A DNA stretch of 64,000 bases from Toxonevra muliebris (GCA_963691655.1 OY829329.1:55999408-56063407); one strand, 5' to 3'; numbered from the stretch's first letter, positions 48,589 through 59,925 are shown. Translations and numbers: made by a program. The notes: generated by a model from the sequence alone, not told the origin.

Positions 48589-50264
48589 TTACTGCTTAAA
48601 ACTTTGTAAGAGATTAAAATACGAATAAGATACTTTTAAAATAGCTTGAAATGATTCCAAAGTCATAGGACGCATGCCGCCATAAGTAATCTAGAATAGA
48701 GTAGTAAAATTCTTCTATTAATTTATGATTAATTAAATGCCTATAATAATGTAGTATAATAACCTCAAGAGGCTTTTGACTACGCTCAATAATAATTAAT
48801 ACACATTTTCGTATTTTCTCATTGGAATGCATCCAGTTAAGATTATAAGCAGCTTCACCAACCCGGTTACTCTAAAAACAAAAATTGAGCATACTTAGTT
48901 TTTCATTTTCCGATAATCAAAATTCTCATATAAAGTTCATTTTAGCTGAGTTGTGGATATTCAGAGGAAGAATTTGTACGATTACTCACAGAAAACCAAC
49001 AATGATTTGTCAATTGAGATATTTTCTCTCTGTGTATATTTACAACTATCAACTCTTTTGTTATTTGTGTATTTGCGAACCTCAGTGGAAAAGTTAGTGG
49101 CATGCCAATAGAGAACGAAAAGCATAATAAATATACCAATAAGAAAAAAAATTGATGTTACTAAGAGAATGTTATCTTCGACCTGTCGAGAATTGTTAAT
49201 ACATGACAAAAATAAAAATTAATTCTTTCAGAAAATTTGTTTGGATTTGTGTACAAAAATCTTACTTACAATTGTAATGAGAAAACAAATCAAGCAGAAC
49301 ATTAAACCAAAAATTACAACGTCCACGAGACACAACATTGATACCAAACCTTCCAGATCATTGCGATATCTAGAGAAAATATACAAAATTTTTTATTTTT
49401 CTAGGCTGTAGAATAAATTTTATGCATCTTGAATGATTTTTACTTTATAATCTTATTGTGATATTTGATACACTTTTTAATTTCAAGAAGCATCACATCC
49501 ATATCATCAATATTATTCAATTTCTCTATTTTTACACGTAAACTTTGTAGAATACCAACACCAAACATAAGCCAAGCCATGAAAAGGTTGGCAAATGGGA
49601 GATATGTGAAGAAACAGTAAGGAATACAGATACATGTTTGGACTGCATAAACTGTTTCGTATAAAGGGCTTTGTAGGACATCAGTGCCCGGTACATATAC
49701 ATTGAAAATAAATCCTACAAGCAAAAAGAAAATAAAATTAAATTTAATTAATTTCAGACAGTATTTCTCTTACTTCGTTCATTTTGCAAAAATGGACTTA
49801 TTGTGCCTGCTATGGCCGCTATAAATATACAAATATTAGTCATTCTTGAAAAGGCTTGAGAACGTGTTCCAATTTCATTTAAAATGTTTAAAGTATCTGC
49901 GTCCTCGTATTTCTAAATAATAGAATTTTAATTATTTTAATTTATCTGTAGTTATCTACGAATATACCTTTGCGTATTTATACCATTTTTCAATATCTTG
50001 CATTAATTTACTAAATTTCTGCTCTTTAAAAACCACTGTCAAAATGCGTAATGATGCATTAAATGATATAGCGAACATGAAAACAGTTAGAGTTACTTCT
50101 TCAAATTTCCCCCAATTCTTATAACAAAAGATGACTTGAAAGAAATTGGTTATTAGTGGAATTGCCGCGAATGCAAACGCCTTTCGCTTATTGGCGAACC
50201 CAATGAAGCCACAACGACGCCAAATTTTCACACTTATATGAAATAATTTCAAATTATCGTACAT
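48589..50264 (-). CDS. Odorant receptor, Or43a-like, gene 3 (7 exons, intact)
   Basis: The exons, in order of transcription, are 50264-49968, 49912-49774, 49714-49444, 49369-49270, 49182-49081, 48871-48764 and 48690-48589. Exon lengths and phases equal those of gene 2, and 372 residues are open to TAA. Differences from gene 2 include FFQVIFCYKNW for FFQIIFCYKKW, TVVFKEQKF for TMVFKEQKV, FFTYLP for FCTYLP, and NLLQSFKQ for NILHSFKQ at the end. Introns are also nearly identical, so the pair arose recently or is kept alike by gene conversion. Same expected role: odour-binding channel subunit with Orco. Confidence 0.93.
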
Positions 50265-50315
50265 TTTTTAAAACTAGAGTTAATATTCGAATGTATTTCA
50301 CGTCGCCAGTGGTGG

Positions 50316-50325
50316 CTTTTATATT
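50316..50325 (-). promoter_or_regulatory. TATA box of odorant receptor 3
   Basis: On the minus strand AATATAAAAGCC lies about 55 bp upstream of the ATG at 50264. It is closer to the start codon than the box of gene 2. Confidence 0.5.
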
Positions 50326-50465
50326 AAAAGTTCCGAAACTTTTTCACAGTCACACGGTCATTTACTGCCGATTTGTTGTAATTTTTTCTGCATATTCAAA
50401 TATTAAATTAATCCATAAAATTAATATCTTAGTCATTAAATAGTTGAAAAGTTGTGTAGCATATG

Positions 50466-50631
50466 TGTTGGAGGACATAGCAATTAGGTTCAATATCACC
50501 TCATTTCTTATTTTGTAAAATTAATAATTTAAATCTGGCAATGCCGTTCAAATTCAGTTAAAAAATATACGTACAAGCGACGAGACGCAAAATTGTAAAA
50601 GGTGTTTTTTCTTTATGAAGAATTGGGCTAC
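50466..50631 (+). repeat. 5' LTR of the BEL/Pao-like element
   Basis: 166 bp, starts TGTTGGAGGACATAGCAATT and ends TGGGCTACACA; matched by the 3' LTR. Confidence 0.85.
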
Positions 50632-50689
50632 ACATAAATTTGGCGACCACGGCAGGACAGGAAGGAAGCAGATAAAATTAGTAAACCAT

Positions 50690-50970
50690 TTAATCGCGCC
50701 TGGCCATTTAAACGAATTTCGTCGAAAATTTTTAGACAAAAACGTCACAGATAACTCTCGCCCTATTGCTCCGATGCCAAATGATCCGAATAATGGCGAG
50801 GCACTGACGCCTGGCCATTTGCTTATCGGCACAGCACTTAAGGCAGTACCAGAAGAAGAACTCAGCACCTCTTAAATTTCATATCTTTCACGGTGGCACA
50901 CAGTACTCTGTTTCAATACAAAATTCGGCAAAAATAGGGGAGTGGTCAGAATTTAATAAAATTTGGTTTC
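50690..50970 (+). pseudogene. BEL/Pao integrase C-terminal fragment, first part
   Basis: NDPNNGEALTPGHLLIGTAL is the hallmark block near the end of BEL/Pao integrases. After a stop at 50875 and a shift, LSRWHTVL and EWSEFNKIW continue the family order to about 50970, where the match ends. Confidence 0.75.
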
Positions 50971-53427
50971 TTAGCGGATAATGAAGCGCTGACTTCAAAA
51001 ATGTAATCCATATTTTTGTCAACCTTTTAGTTTTTTCAAAAATAGCTCATTTTGACTTAATTTTTTAATATTTCATTGGTTCGACCAAATTAGGTAGATT
51101 AAATTGTAAAATACTTTAACAATCAAATTAAAGAGTTCAAAATATTAGCCAAAGAGCATTTTTGTACTTTAACTCACTCTTGGTAGTTAAGCACTTTAAA
51201 CCTTTTTTTTTACTTTAAAATGTATTTAAAAATGTAATAAAATTTAAATAAATTCTTAATGCGTGTTTATTAAAAGAGTTAGTTTTTTATGCATCATCGC
51301 TTTCAGAACTTTCTTCAGAAGAACTTAAAATGGGCGTAAATGATTCATATGTTACTTCGTCTGCTTTTGTCGCCTCTAGAATTTCTTGAGATATGCGTCC
51401 TACATCAAAATTAAAGTTCCACGATAGTCCAAGTACTTAATGATATCGGTCCCGTGAATTACTACTCTAACGCAACGTTCTTCCAATGGCCGGAGTAGAG
51501 CTCAGCGGGCTCCAGTGGTTCGTTGATTACAGAAATTTGTTATTTTGCAGAGAACCCTCACTTTATTTTATTGAAACACATTCTTTTAAAATTCACTATA
51601 TTCTTTAATTCACGTTTGTTTTCTACAATGTTTATAATAATAATAACATACACACACAAACTGGTTGCACCATTTTCTCACGTTCGAGCGTACGGAGCGT
51701 TGTCTATGATGTCTACCTTGCTTGAGGTGCGCCTCGTAGTGCGGGCAAGCGGAGCGTGTTGCGTTGTCTACGATGCGTCTGGTTGAGCGAGCGAGCGGAG
51801 CGTACGGTGCGTTGCCTACGGTGCGTCTGGTAGGGCGAGCGAGCGGAGCGTTGTCTACGATGGTTGATATGCCTGATAGGGCGAGCTTTGCTGAGCGTTA
51901 GTGACAATGGATGATCCGCTTGGTGGGGCGAGCTTGCAGAGCGTTGATGACAATGTATAACGGTGATGGAAGTAACGGGCAGCGACTACGGTACGCGGGT
52001 GGATTAGAGCTTCCGAACTGTCCAGCTATTTTCTACGCTGCCTCAAGCTTCCAACAGTTCGTCTGGGGTCATATGGTAGGGACTATACCATCCAAGTGGC
52101 ATCACACGGTCTGATTAAACCGCTTAGTACTGTATTGTGGTGGTAAGGCCAATAATGCACTACTTAACACTCGGTTACTTGTTCCTAAGAAATCCTATTC
52201 TACTATTATATGTTTTCAACTGGCCGTCTGGGGTCATATGATAGGGATTATACCATCCAAGTGGAACCACACGGTCTAGTTAAAGTGTTTAGTATTGTAT
52301 GGTGGGGTTAAGCCAGCAATGCAATACCAAATACTTGGATACTTATCCCTATTGCATGTCTTCTACTCACCCGAATGCGTAATCCCACGATGTAGTCGCC
52401 TTGCCGGTCTGCGTAATCTGAGCGCGATTATCCTTGCGCAGCTGCTTTTATACACAGTCTGCTTCTTTTTCCTCAAATTCCAGTCGACGCTGTCGCTACT
52501 GCAATTTGAAGTGTTGCTGTCTTGTTTTCATTGGCTGGCTCGACCGCGTGTTATTGATAATTCAAATTTTGAATTATCATCGCAGTAGGCCGTCTACATC
52601 GTACGATGATCCCGTTACATTTGTGTGCGCTGCTGGCAGCATAAACCATAATCTTTGTTGTTGGTTTAGGTATGCTGTGATATTCCATGACATTGTTGTT
52701 GGGTTCTTTTGGTATACGTGACTTATTCTTCATGGTTGTCCCAGGGGGGAAAACGCTGCGTCGTCCCTCGCCCAGTGGGAACAATGCTATGTTGTGAGGG
52801 ACAATCTGATTGGCCCAAAATTGTGCCGTCACAGTACCTTATGTAAAGAGCTAGGCATGTAGTATCAATTGTAGTGTTTAAAGTACAAATCTCTTGTAAT
52901 TTCTTAGAGCTCACTAAATCAATAGTTTTACCGCTCGATAATTAAGGAAAAGTTACATATGAGACCTTTATCGATTTTTATTATATCTGCAGTCATGTCA
53001 ACATCCGGAAAAAACCTGCGGGCAGTATTGTCGTCATTGGCTGTTCCAAGCCCTTGCTTTAGTTGATCAACTATTAAACCCATTTTCCTTTTAAACTCGT
53101 TCTGAATTCGGGTTTTGGTTGCTGAAAATACTTTTTTTTTGTGCCGCTTACTTACCATGGTTGGAATGGCAGACGATAAGCTATTTGCAAAAGGTACTCG
53201 AAGAACCAAATCCAGTAATGAAAGGTAGGTAAACCGAATTCAAAGCGAGTACTTTTTTCCTCCAAATTTACCAAAGCTACGTATTTATTTATTATAATAA
53301 TATAAATTAATAGTTACACAGACCTACAAGTGAAAAATGCCGTTTTTAGCAGCATTTGACTGCCTATAATATCTACAAAAACCATCGACATGGCTGAAAC
53401 CTCAAACTAATAGCGAAGTCAGTTAAA
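50971..53427. other. Foreign insert within the BEL/Pao-like element
   Basis: About 2.4 kb that is not BEL-like. On the minus strand a frame tail FNFDVGRISQEILEATKADE then an acidic SSSEESSESDDA end lies at 51287-51410. A GC-rich minisatellite (GCGAGCGAGCGGAGCG) is at 51680-51950. A 170-bp block (GGTCATATGGTAGGGACTAT) occurs twice, at about 52068 and 52232. A minus-strand frame at 52928-53209 contains GTANDDNTARRFFPDVDMTA, a motif I associate with insect repeat-encoded proteins of unknown role. The insert looks composite. Confidence 0.55.
51680..51950. repeat. GC-rich minisatellite
   Basis: Imperfect units with GCGAGCGAGCGGAGCGTTG and TCTACGATG alternate about every 40-60 bp. The GC content stands out sharply from the AT-rich surroundings. 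Confidence 0.7.
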
Positions 53428-53600
53428 TGGCCATCTTTCACGAAACGACTCCAACACAGGTATGGCAGCTGGCTCGTGTACACAATTGTATTCCAGGTGC
53501 AGACGGCAAGGTGCGGTCTGTTGACTTAAAAACAGCAAAGGGTATAATTCGAAGACCTATCCATAAAATTGCGTCATTGCCAACACACCGTGAATCTTAA
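53428..53600 (+). pseudogene. BEL/Pao integrase C-terminal fragment, last part
   Basis: MAIFHETTPTQVWQLARVH followed by IPGADGKVRSVDLKTAKG and IRRPIHKIASLPTHRES with stop TAA at 53598-53600. This is the usual end of BEL/Pao pol, 27 bp before the 3' LTR. Confidence 0.8.
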
Positions 53601-53627
53601 AAGGAAATCCTTTTGACGGGTGGAACA

Positions 53628-53825
53628 TGTTGGAGGACATAGTAATTAAGTTCAATTTCACCTCATTTCTTCTTTTGTAAAATTAATAATTTAAATCTGG
53701 CAATGCCGTTCTCATAAATTGAAATGCGAAAAATTTTAAATTCAGATAAAAAATATTACGTATACAAGCGACCTGGCGCAAAATTACAAAAGGCGTTTTA
53801 TCTTTATCTAGAATTGGGCTATACA
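53628..53825 (+). repeat. 3' LTR of the BEL/Pao-like element
   Basis: 198 bp, starts TGTTGGAGGACATAGTAATT and ends TGGGCTATACA, followed by target duplication ATATG. Confidence 0.85.
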
Positions 53826-53908
53826 ATATGTTTACTTAATAAATATGTGAATGAATGTTTTATTAGTGCAATTGCATAACATTTGTGTTTGTTCTTGATA
53901 ATGTGTAC

Positions 53909-54910
53909 CAGGGCCGTAGCCAGAAATTTTGTTCGGGGGGGGGAGGGGGGGTTTCATTCGAAGAAAATATTCATAAATAATTTTTATCAAACTGATTTTT
54001 AAATACAATAAATTAAATCAATGATACATTTGATGGACCCTATAAAATTTAGATTTTAGGAAAAATTTTCCTATTTTTTTTAATGTTAACTTCAAAAAAA
54101 TGGCCAAAAGTGACAAAAAATTCCCAGAATAATCAAATTAAGTTTTTTCAAATAAATATTATTCAATGTGCATTCTAGTGCATTTTTTTTTTCGTGAGGG
54201 ACATCCCACTTCTGATGATGTACCCAACCTCAAAAAAATTACCAAAAATAGTAGAGGCTCATTTTTTTCAAATGATCATCATTGGGAATTTGAGCCATTA
54301 TCAATGATAAGGAATGAGGTTGAGATCTTTCGTGGTGCTCTGACCAATAATGCGTTAAAAAATAATTATATTTTAAGATTGTCTCCTGAACTGCATGGGT
54401 TTTGCTAATAAGATGGAGTTTTTGTGAAAGAACTTTTCACGTTGAACACGAATCTGAGGTCAAAAACTTCCCATAACGTCACGTTTTAGGAAAAAAATGG
54501 GGTTCAAGCAAGTCTAATTTTACAAGGATCCGATAATTTTTTCTATTTTTTTTTTAATTTTTAAAATTTTCAAACTGATTAAGGACGAAACTTTAAATCA
54601 AAAACAGTTACTCACCTAGAAAAACTATGAATGCAGGAGTGCTCAGTATCACCTTCTCTTTTTGAATCCGTAGTCAAACCTCATGTCGAAGAAAACAAAT
54701 CGGATTTGATCGCATAGTGTAAGTTAGATTTCAAATTTTTTAGAAAAAAAAAACCGATTGAAGTAAAAAATATCGTAAAATAGATTTTATTTTGACTTTT
54801 TTCCATCCATTGGCAATTAATCTCAAAAATTAGAATAAAGTTTCCACATTTCGGGGGGGGGGGGGGGAGGGGGGCAGAACCCCCAAAACCTCCCCCTAAA
54901 TACGGCCTTG
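53909..54910. mobile_element. hAT-like non-autonomous element with perfect 8-bp target duplication
   Basis: ATGTGTAC is at 53901-53908 and again at 54911-54918. The ends are inverted and imperfect: CAGGGCCGTAGCCAG on the left, CTAAATACGGCCTTG on the right, each followed inside by a G or C run. An 80-codon frame (54166-54408) has no recognisable transposase. Confidence 0.88.
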
Positions 54911-54918
54911 ATGTGTAC

Positions 54919-55719
54919 GGAGGTAGATACTAAAAAAAAGTTCGCCTAGTTGTTTTGAAAAAGCAGGCTAACAAAAATTAAATTTTATATCTTTAATACT
55001 TTTTATTAACTCCAATACATTTCTTAACCCATTCATACCACTTTTTTTTTCTTTGTGATAAAATGTATAAGTAGTAGTACTTCTGATAAATTTAGGCAAA
55101 ACATAATATTTCTAAATAAGAAGTTTCATATTTTCTTTTCATTTCGACTCGTTTTTGTGCTTTTAACCCCAAGTTTCCAGTATATTTAATTTAAGCTATT
55201 ACTCTTGAAGTCTGAAAGGGTTAAGGTGGATATTCGGCTTTTGGACTCCATAGATTAATCAGCGCTTTCATTTTTTTTAAGGTATCTTGGGCAAAACAGA
55301 GGCTTTTTCTTTTTGAATGGGCATTTAAAATTGTCTAATAGTCATGACACAACCATGGCATTCAAATCTTGGTCAATCTTAAATCTATTGCCAATTTCAG
55401 CCGTTACAATTTGTGTGTATTATGAGTCGAAAAATGTTGGTCACACTTCACACCTTCCACTTAAAAATGTCCAGTTTGGAATTTTTTAAACCACTTGGGG
55501 GCAGTCACGAAGGATGTAGCATCTACTCTTCCGAATTTCTTGTATGCTGCCGATGAGATTTCTGCCAACTTTACACTCAGTTATTTTACTTTTTGTCGTT
55601 TCTTTTCTTACCGATCTCTCTGAAACATCGTAACATTATTTCGGACTTGAATAAGTTCTCCCGGGTTTTGAAAATTAATGATTTCAAACCCACAAATACA
55701 TCACTCTTCACTACTTTTT
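54919..55719. other. Intergenic between elements
   Basis: AT-rich. No gene that I can support. Confidence 0.45.
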
Positions 55720-55905
55720 CCCGTCTATCTGGCAGCATACAAATTCCACGTTGGAAAACGACAAGTGAAACTTGAGGCTATCTAAGAATCGACCCATTTT
55801 TTGGCATATTCATAAGAATGGAAATGCTGCTCAGCCACGTCATGTGTCACCAATCAGAACAAGTAATAATCGGGAGGGTCAACGTCTGGTGAGAACAGCA
55901 GATAA
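55720..55905 (-). pseudogene. Worn mariner fragment (third mariner relic)
   Basis: CGTCTATCTGGCAGCATACA and CATGTGTCACCAATCAGAAC align in order with the 3' transposase part of the mariner at 32815-33000 (CATCTTTCTGGTAGCGTACG, CATGTGTCATCGATCGGAAC), with many changes. It covers only the end of the transposase on the minus strand. Confidence 0.7.
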
Positions 55906-55952
55906 GGATAATTTAGTTTGAAATTATACCCTGAAGCCTTAAGTATCCAAAG

Positions 55953-56407
55953 CAAGTCCGTATTTAGGGGGGTGGTTCTGACAAAATGTGGAAACTTTCT
56001 TCTATTTTTGGATATTAATTGCCAGTGGATGAAAAAAAAGTCAAAATAAAATCTATTGAACAGTTTTTAAATATTTTTTACTTCCATCGGTTTCTTTCAA
56101 ATATAAAAAAAATAAACTTGAAATCTTAGTTACAATATGCGATCAGATCCGATTTTTTTTCTTTGATATGAGGTTTGACTTTGGATACAAAAAAAAAGAA
56201 GGTGATGCTGAGCAATTTTGCATTTATAGTTTTTCTAGGTCAGTAACTGTTTTTGATTTACAGTTTCGGGTTTAGGGCTCATTTGGAAGGGCATGATTCA
56301 GCCTATAATTTCTGGATTTCGAAGTTTGTAGCACGCCAGTGTTCAGCTCTCCGATTAAAAAAAATGGCCAAAAATTCTATTTTAGGGTTTTCCTGGCTAC
56401 GGCCCTG
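55953..56407. mobile_element. Second, shorter copy of the hAT-like element, inverted
   Basis: It starts CAAGTCCGTATTTAGGGG and ends CCTGGCTACGGCCCTG. Flanking octamers ATCCAAAG and ATCCATAA agree at 6 of 8 positions. The inside matches 54770-54900 in reverse (GCCAGTGGATGAAAAAAAAG against CTTTTTTCCATCCATTGGC). The middle of the longer copy is missing. Confidence 0.75.
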
Positions 56408-56415
56408 ATCCATAA

Positions 56416-57252
56416 CATAAGAATTTTTCGTTTTGGAATTTGAATAAAAATTTCAAAAAATAAAAATCCCTCACAACCCAGAAAGTGTGCTGTTCATAAA
56501 AATAGCAGCGCTTAAGAAATAATATCCTTGTACAAATGATTTGGAACCTTTTTTCGGAAAATTGTTTATGTTAGCACTTAATTATTTTAATACCAAGTAT
56601 AACAACACTTTTTTGTATTCCAATGGTACAATTACGTGTTTTTACGATCAAGTAATCCTCTACGTCTCTCTACAGGACATTACGACTTTGCTGCCTTCCC
56701 TCAAGTCTCTCTAAAATGTTCAATTTCATTATGAGAATCGGTTTTCCAAGTTCACCTCAAAAGATTTAAATCGATTCCAGGGGTGCCATTTACAATGCTC
56801 ATTATCGTACGTTTATCGTTTGTTGTTGTTTATATTTTTAAATTAGAGTTTTAAGTTTCTTCCAAATTACCATAAAGCGTTAAAAAATTTGATAACGAAA
56901 ACAAAAGATAAGATTTTGTTGCACTGTGTTATTTATTCATTGTATCAAATACATAAGAAAAAAATATGTAGACATAATTCTTTTTCACTTTATGAAAATG
57001 TTTATATAAGTAATTTAGGGAGGAAAATCATTATAGGACCCCAAATAATTGTTATTTTTCAACCGTGTCTAATGCCATTATCTTAAGGGTGAGGCAAGGT
57101 TTTGAACACCAGTTTCTACCATGTTCCTAGTGAAGTGTTTTTCTTCGTAATTTTCATGACTCAAGTTAAAATGTTTAATATGTACATCAAATTCAAATAA
57201 ACTTAATGCATTTAAATAAAATTTTTCTTTTTTTAGATATCTTAAATTATTG
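56416..57252. other. 3' flank of odorant receptor 4
   Basis: AT-rich, no gene recognised. AATAAA-like words occur on the minus strand just past the receptor stop. Confidence 0.5.
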
Positions 57253-59843
57253 TTAACGAGCACTTTGTAAGAGATTAAAATACGAATATGAAACTCTCAA
57301 AATAGCTTGAAATGATTCCAAAGTCATAGGACAGAAACCGGCATTGGTAATCTAAAAATAGAAAAATTAAAATTATCTTTAAAACGATAAAATTTTATCT
57401 AATCCTGAAATAAACCTGCAATGGCTTTTGACATCGCATAATTATAATTAAGATGCATTTGCGTATCTCTTTATTGGCATACATCCAATCAAGATTGTAA
57501 GCAGCTTCAGCGATTTTAGAGCTCTAAAAGAAAAACCGAAAATTCGTTTATAACAACTTTGATGCAAGCTAAGTATTTGAAATTTATGTATTTCTAAGAC
57601 GAACCTCGTCAGAGAATTCATTAGCATGCCAATACGATAGAAATAGCATACCGAATATAGCATTAAGAAAACTCATGGCTGTTAATATGAGCGTTATGTC
57701 ATCGGCCTAGTAGAAAGTACATAAATGAAATTACTTGCAATTATGAAGAAATCATAAGTGCTAGAACTTCTCATTATCGATGCCGAACAAAAACCTGTTC
57801 CATTACAATCAAATATTTTCTAAAAGTTAATAGAAATCATTTCAGTGATAGCATCGGCTTTTAAATCGGCAACTTCTAGCATCAACTGATCCACTCCAAT
57901 AATGAGTATCTCTTTTAAAAAAACTAAATATGCACTAACAATTGTAATTAAAAACGAAATCATGCAGAACATGAAACCAAAAATTGCTACATCCACAATA
58001 CACAAAAATGATACCAAACTTTCCAGATCATTGCGAAATCTAAAAAGAAATTTGCAAATAAATTCAACCTCATCTGGAATGAAAATCATATATATATCAT
58101 TATAGATTTACCTTATAATTTTATTATGATAAACTATGCACTTTTGAATTTCCTTCAGCATCGCATCCTCTCCAATAATTTCATTTAATTTCTCAATTCT
58201 TAAGCGTAGAGTTTTCAAAATACCTACGCCAAACATAACCCAAGATAAAAAGAGATTCGTAAATGGTAGATAGGTGAACAAAGCAAATGTTATGACAGTA
58301 AGCGCTTGTGTCACATATATAATTTCGAAGAGTGGACTTTGCAATACATTCAATCCTGGTATGTAAATATCGAAAATTAATTCTATAAGTGAAAAAGTTT
58401 GATAGAAATAATTCGATGTTGGTTTAAATTAAATTAAAATAATGGTTTTGACCCCTTTAGTCTGGTTTTTGGTCTGTTATTTGTCTGATTTTCGATATGC
58501 ATTTGACATGAGTTTTGTCCTGATCTCGACCTAATTTTTAGTCTGAATTCGGTGCTAGTTTTGAATCTGGTATAATTTTTGATCTGCTTTAGATTTGAGT
58601 TTTGACCTGCTTTTAATTTGATCTGAGTTGTGATGAGTATATGATCTGAAATTTGGCCAGAATAACAAGATTTCTAGCCTAAATATTGGTCTGAATTTTG
58701 TTTAATTTTTTGGGTATACTTTTGGTTAGAGTTTTGATGTGAACTTGGTATACATTTTGACCTAACCTTAGGACTAAGTTTTTGTATCAATTATAGTTAG
58801 ATTATTGATTTGATAAATTGTCTTAATTTAAAATAATTTTTTGTCTGAATTTTGGTGTGATATTTGATCTTAATTTGGGACTAAATTTTGGGTTATTTTT
58901 GGTTTAATTATTATTCCGAATTTCGGTCTGATATTTGGTTTACTTCTGGATTGAATTTCGGTGTGAATTAGATCTGATTTATGGTTTTCATTTTGATTTG
59001 ATTTTCGCTCTGAATTTTTCTTTTAGTTTTGTTCTGAGTTTCGGTCTTGTGTGTACGTGTGTTTGACCCACCACTAGCCATGTGCTTGCCCGATTTTCAA
59101 GTGGTGCAAATGCTTTCACAGCAATAAAAAGAGAATAACTCAGACCAAGCAAAACGGAAAATGATTGTTCTCTGCTGTAGTACCTTATCGAAAGATGGAT
59201 AGTTTTAGTAATACTTCACCTAATTTTTTAACTTTTAGTTCTATGTAAGTTATGTCTTAATTATATCAGAAAAAATAATAGCGAAAAAAAAGGATCATTG
59301 ATTGTATTAGCACTTTCTATATATGTTCTACATACTTCGGTCATTTTGCACCGAGGGATATACAATTGCCGCAAATGCACCGGCTATAGTTATACAAAAA
59401 CCGAACTTTGAAAATCTTTGAGCGCGTACTTCTACTTGATTTAATATTTTCAAAGAATCTTCATCATTTTGGAGCTGTGAAGCAAATTATACAGTTAATA
59501 TAGTTACGGTGGTATTTTATTTTATTTAAAAGGTTCATACCTCCAGATCATTACACCATTTAACAATATTTTCCATAAACCCACGAAATTTCGGCTCATC
59601 GAAGACCACAGTCCATACACGCAATGATGAATTCAATAATATGGCCAACATAAAAAAATTTAATATTTCCTCTTCGAAATTTCCCCATACCATATAAATG
59701 TTGATAGCTTGAAATAAATTTGTTAGTAGAGGAATTGTAGTGAATGCTAAAGCCTTTCGTCTATTGACAGAACCAAGGAATCCGAAAAAATGCCAAATTT
59801 TTACATTTAAATGAAATAGCTTAAAATTTTTGTAGTGCTGCAT
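57253..59843 (-). CDS. Odorant receptor, Or43a-like, gene 4 (7 exons, intact)
   Basis: The exons, in order of transcription, are 59843-59541, 59474-59336, 58382-58112, 58039-57940, 57706-57605, 57523-57416 and 57351-57253. The first exon is 303 nt, two codons longer than in the others (MQHYKNFKLFHLNVKIW). Internal exons have the same lengths and phases as in genes 1-3. The frame is open for 373 residues. Landmarks are IPGLNVLQSPLFEIIYVTQ, YLPFTNLFLSWVMFGVGIL, FRNDLESLVSFLCIVDVAIF and PMTLESFQAILRVSYSYFNL, ending LLQSAR. It is the most distant of the minus-strand members. Intron 2 is enlarged to about 950 bp by a degenerate TTGGTCTGA array. Confidence 0.92.
58440..59060. repeat. Degenerate TTTTGGTCTGAATT array in intron 2 of receptor 4
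   Basis: Variants of TTTTGGTCTGAATTTGG run from AGTCTGGTTTTTGGTCTG at about 58460 to TTCGGTCTTGTG at about 59050. Same class as in gene 1 intron 4 and downstream of genes 2 and 3. Confidence 0.75.
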
Positions 59844-59925
59844 TTTATTGCAAGACTTTTCTAATAAAAATAGTTGGTTTTGTAAACTTTTTCACTTTAC
59901 TAAATTCAACAAGTTCAAGCAGTTG

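Larger units (their letters stand above)
50466..53825 (+). mobile_element. BEL/Pao-like LTR retrotransposon, internally deleted and invaded
   Basis: The element is bounded by 5-bp target duplications ATATG (50461-50465 and 53826-53830). The LTRs are 50466-50631 (166 bp) and 53628-53825 (198 bp). Both start TGTTGGAGGACATAG and end GGCTAYACA; the main difference is an insertion of about 30 bp in the 3' copy. TTTGGCGACC at 50637 right after the 5' LTR is a fitting primer binding site, and GACGGGTGGAACA before the 3' LTR is a fitting polypurine tract. Only scraps of pol remain. Gag, protease, reverse transcriptase and RNase H are missing. A foreign stretch of about 2.4 kb separates the two pol scraps. 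Confidence 0.85.
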
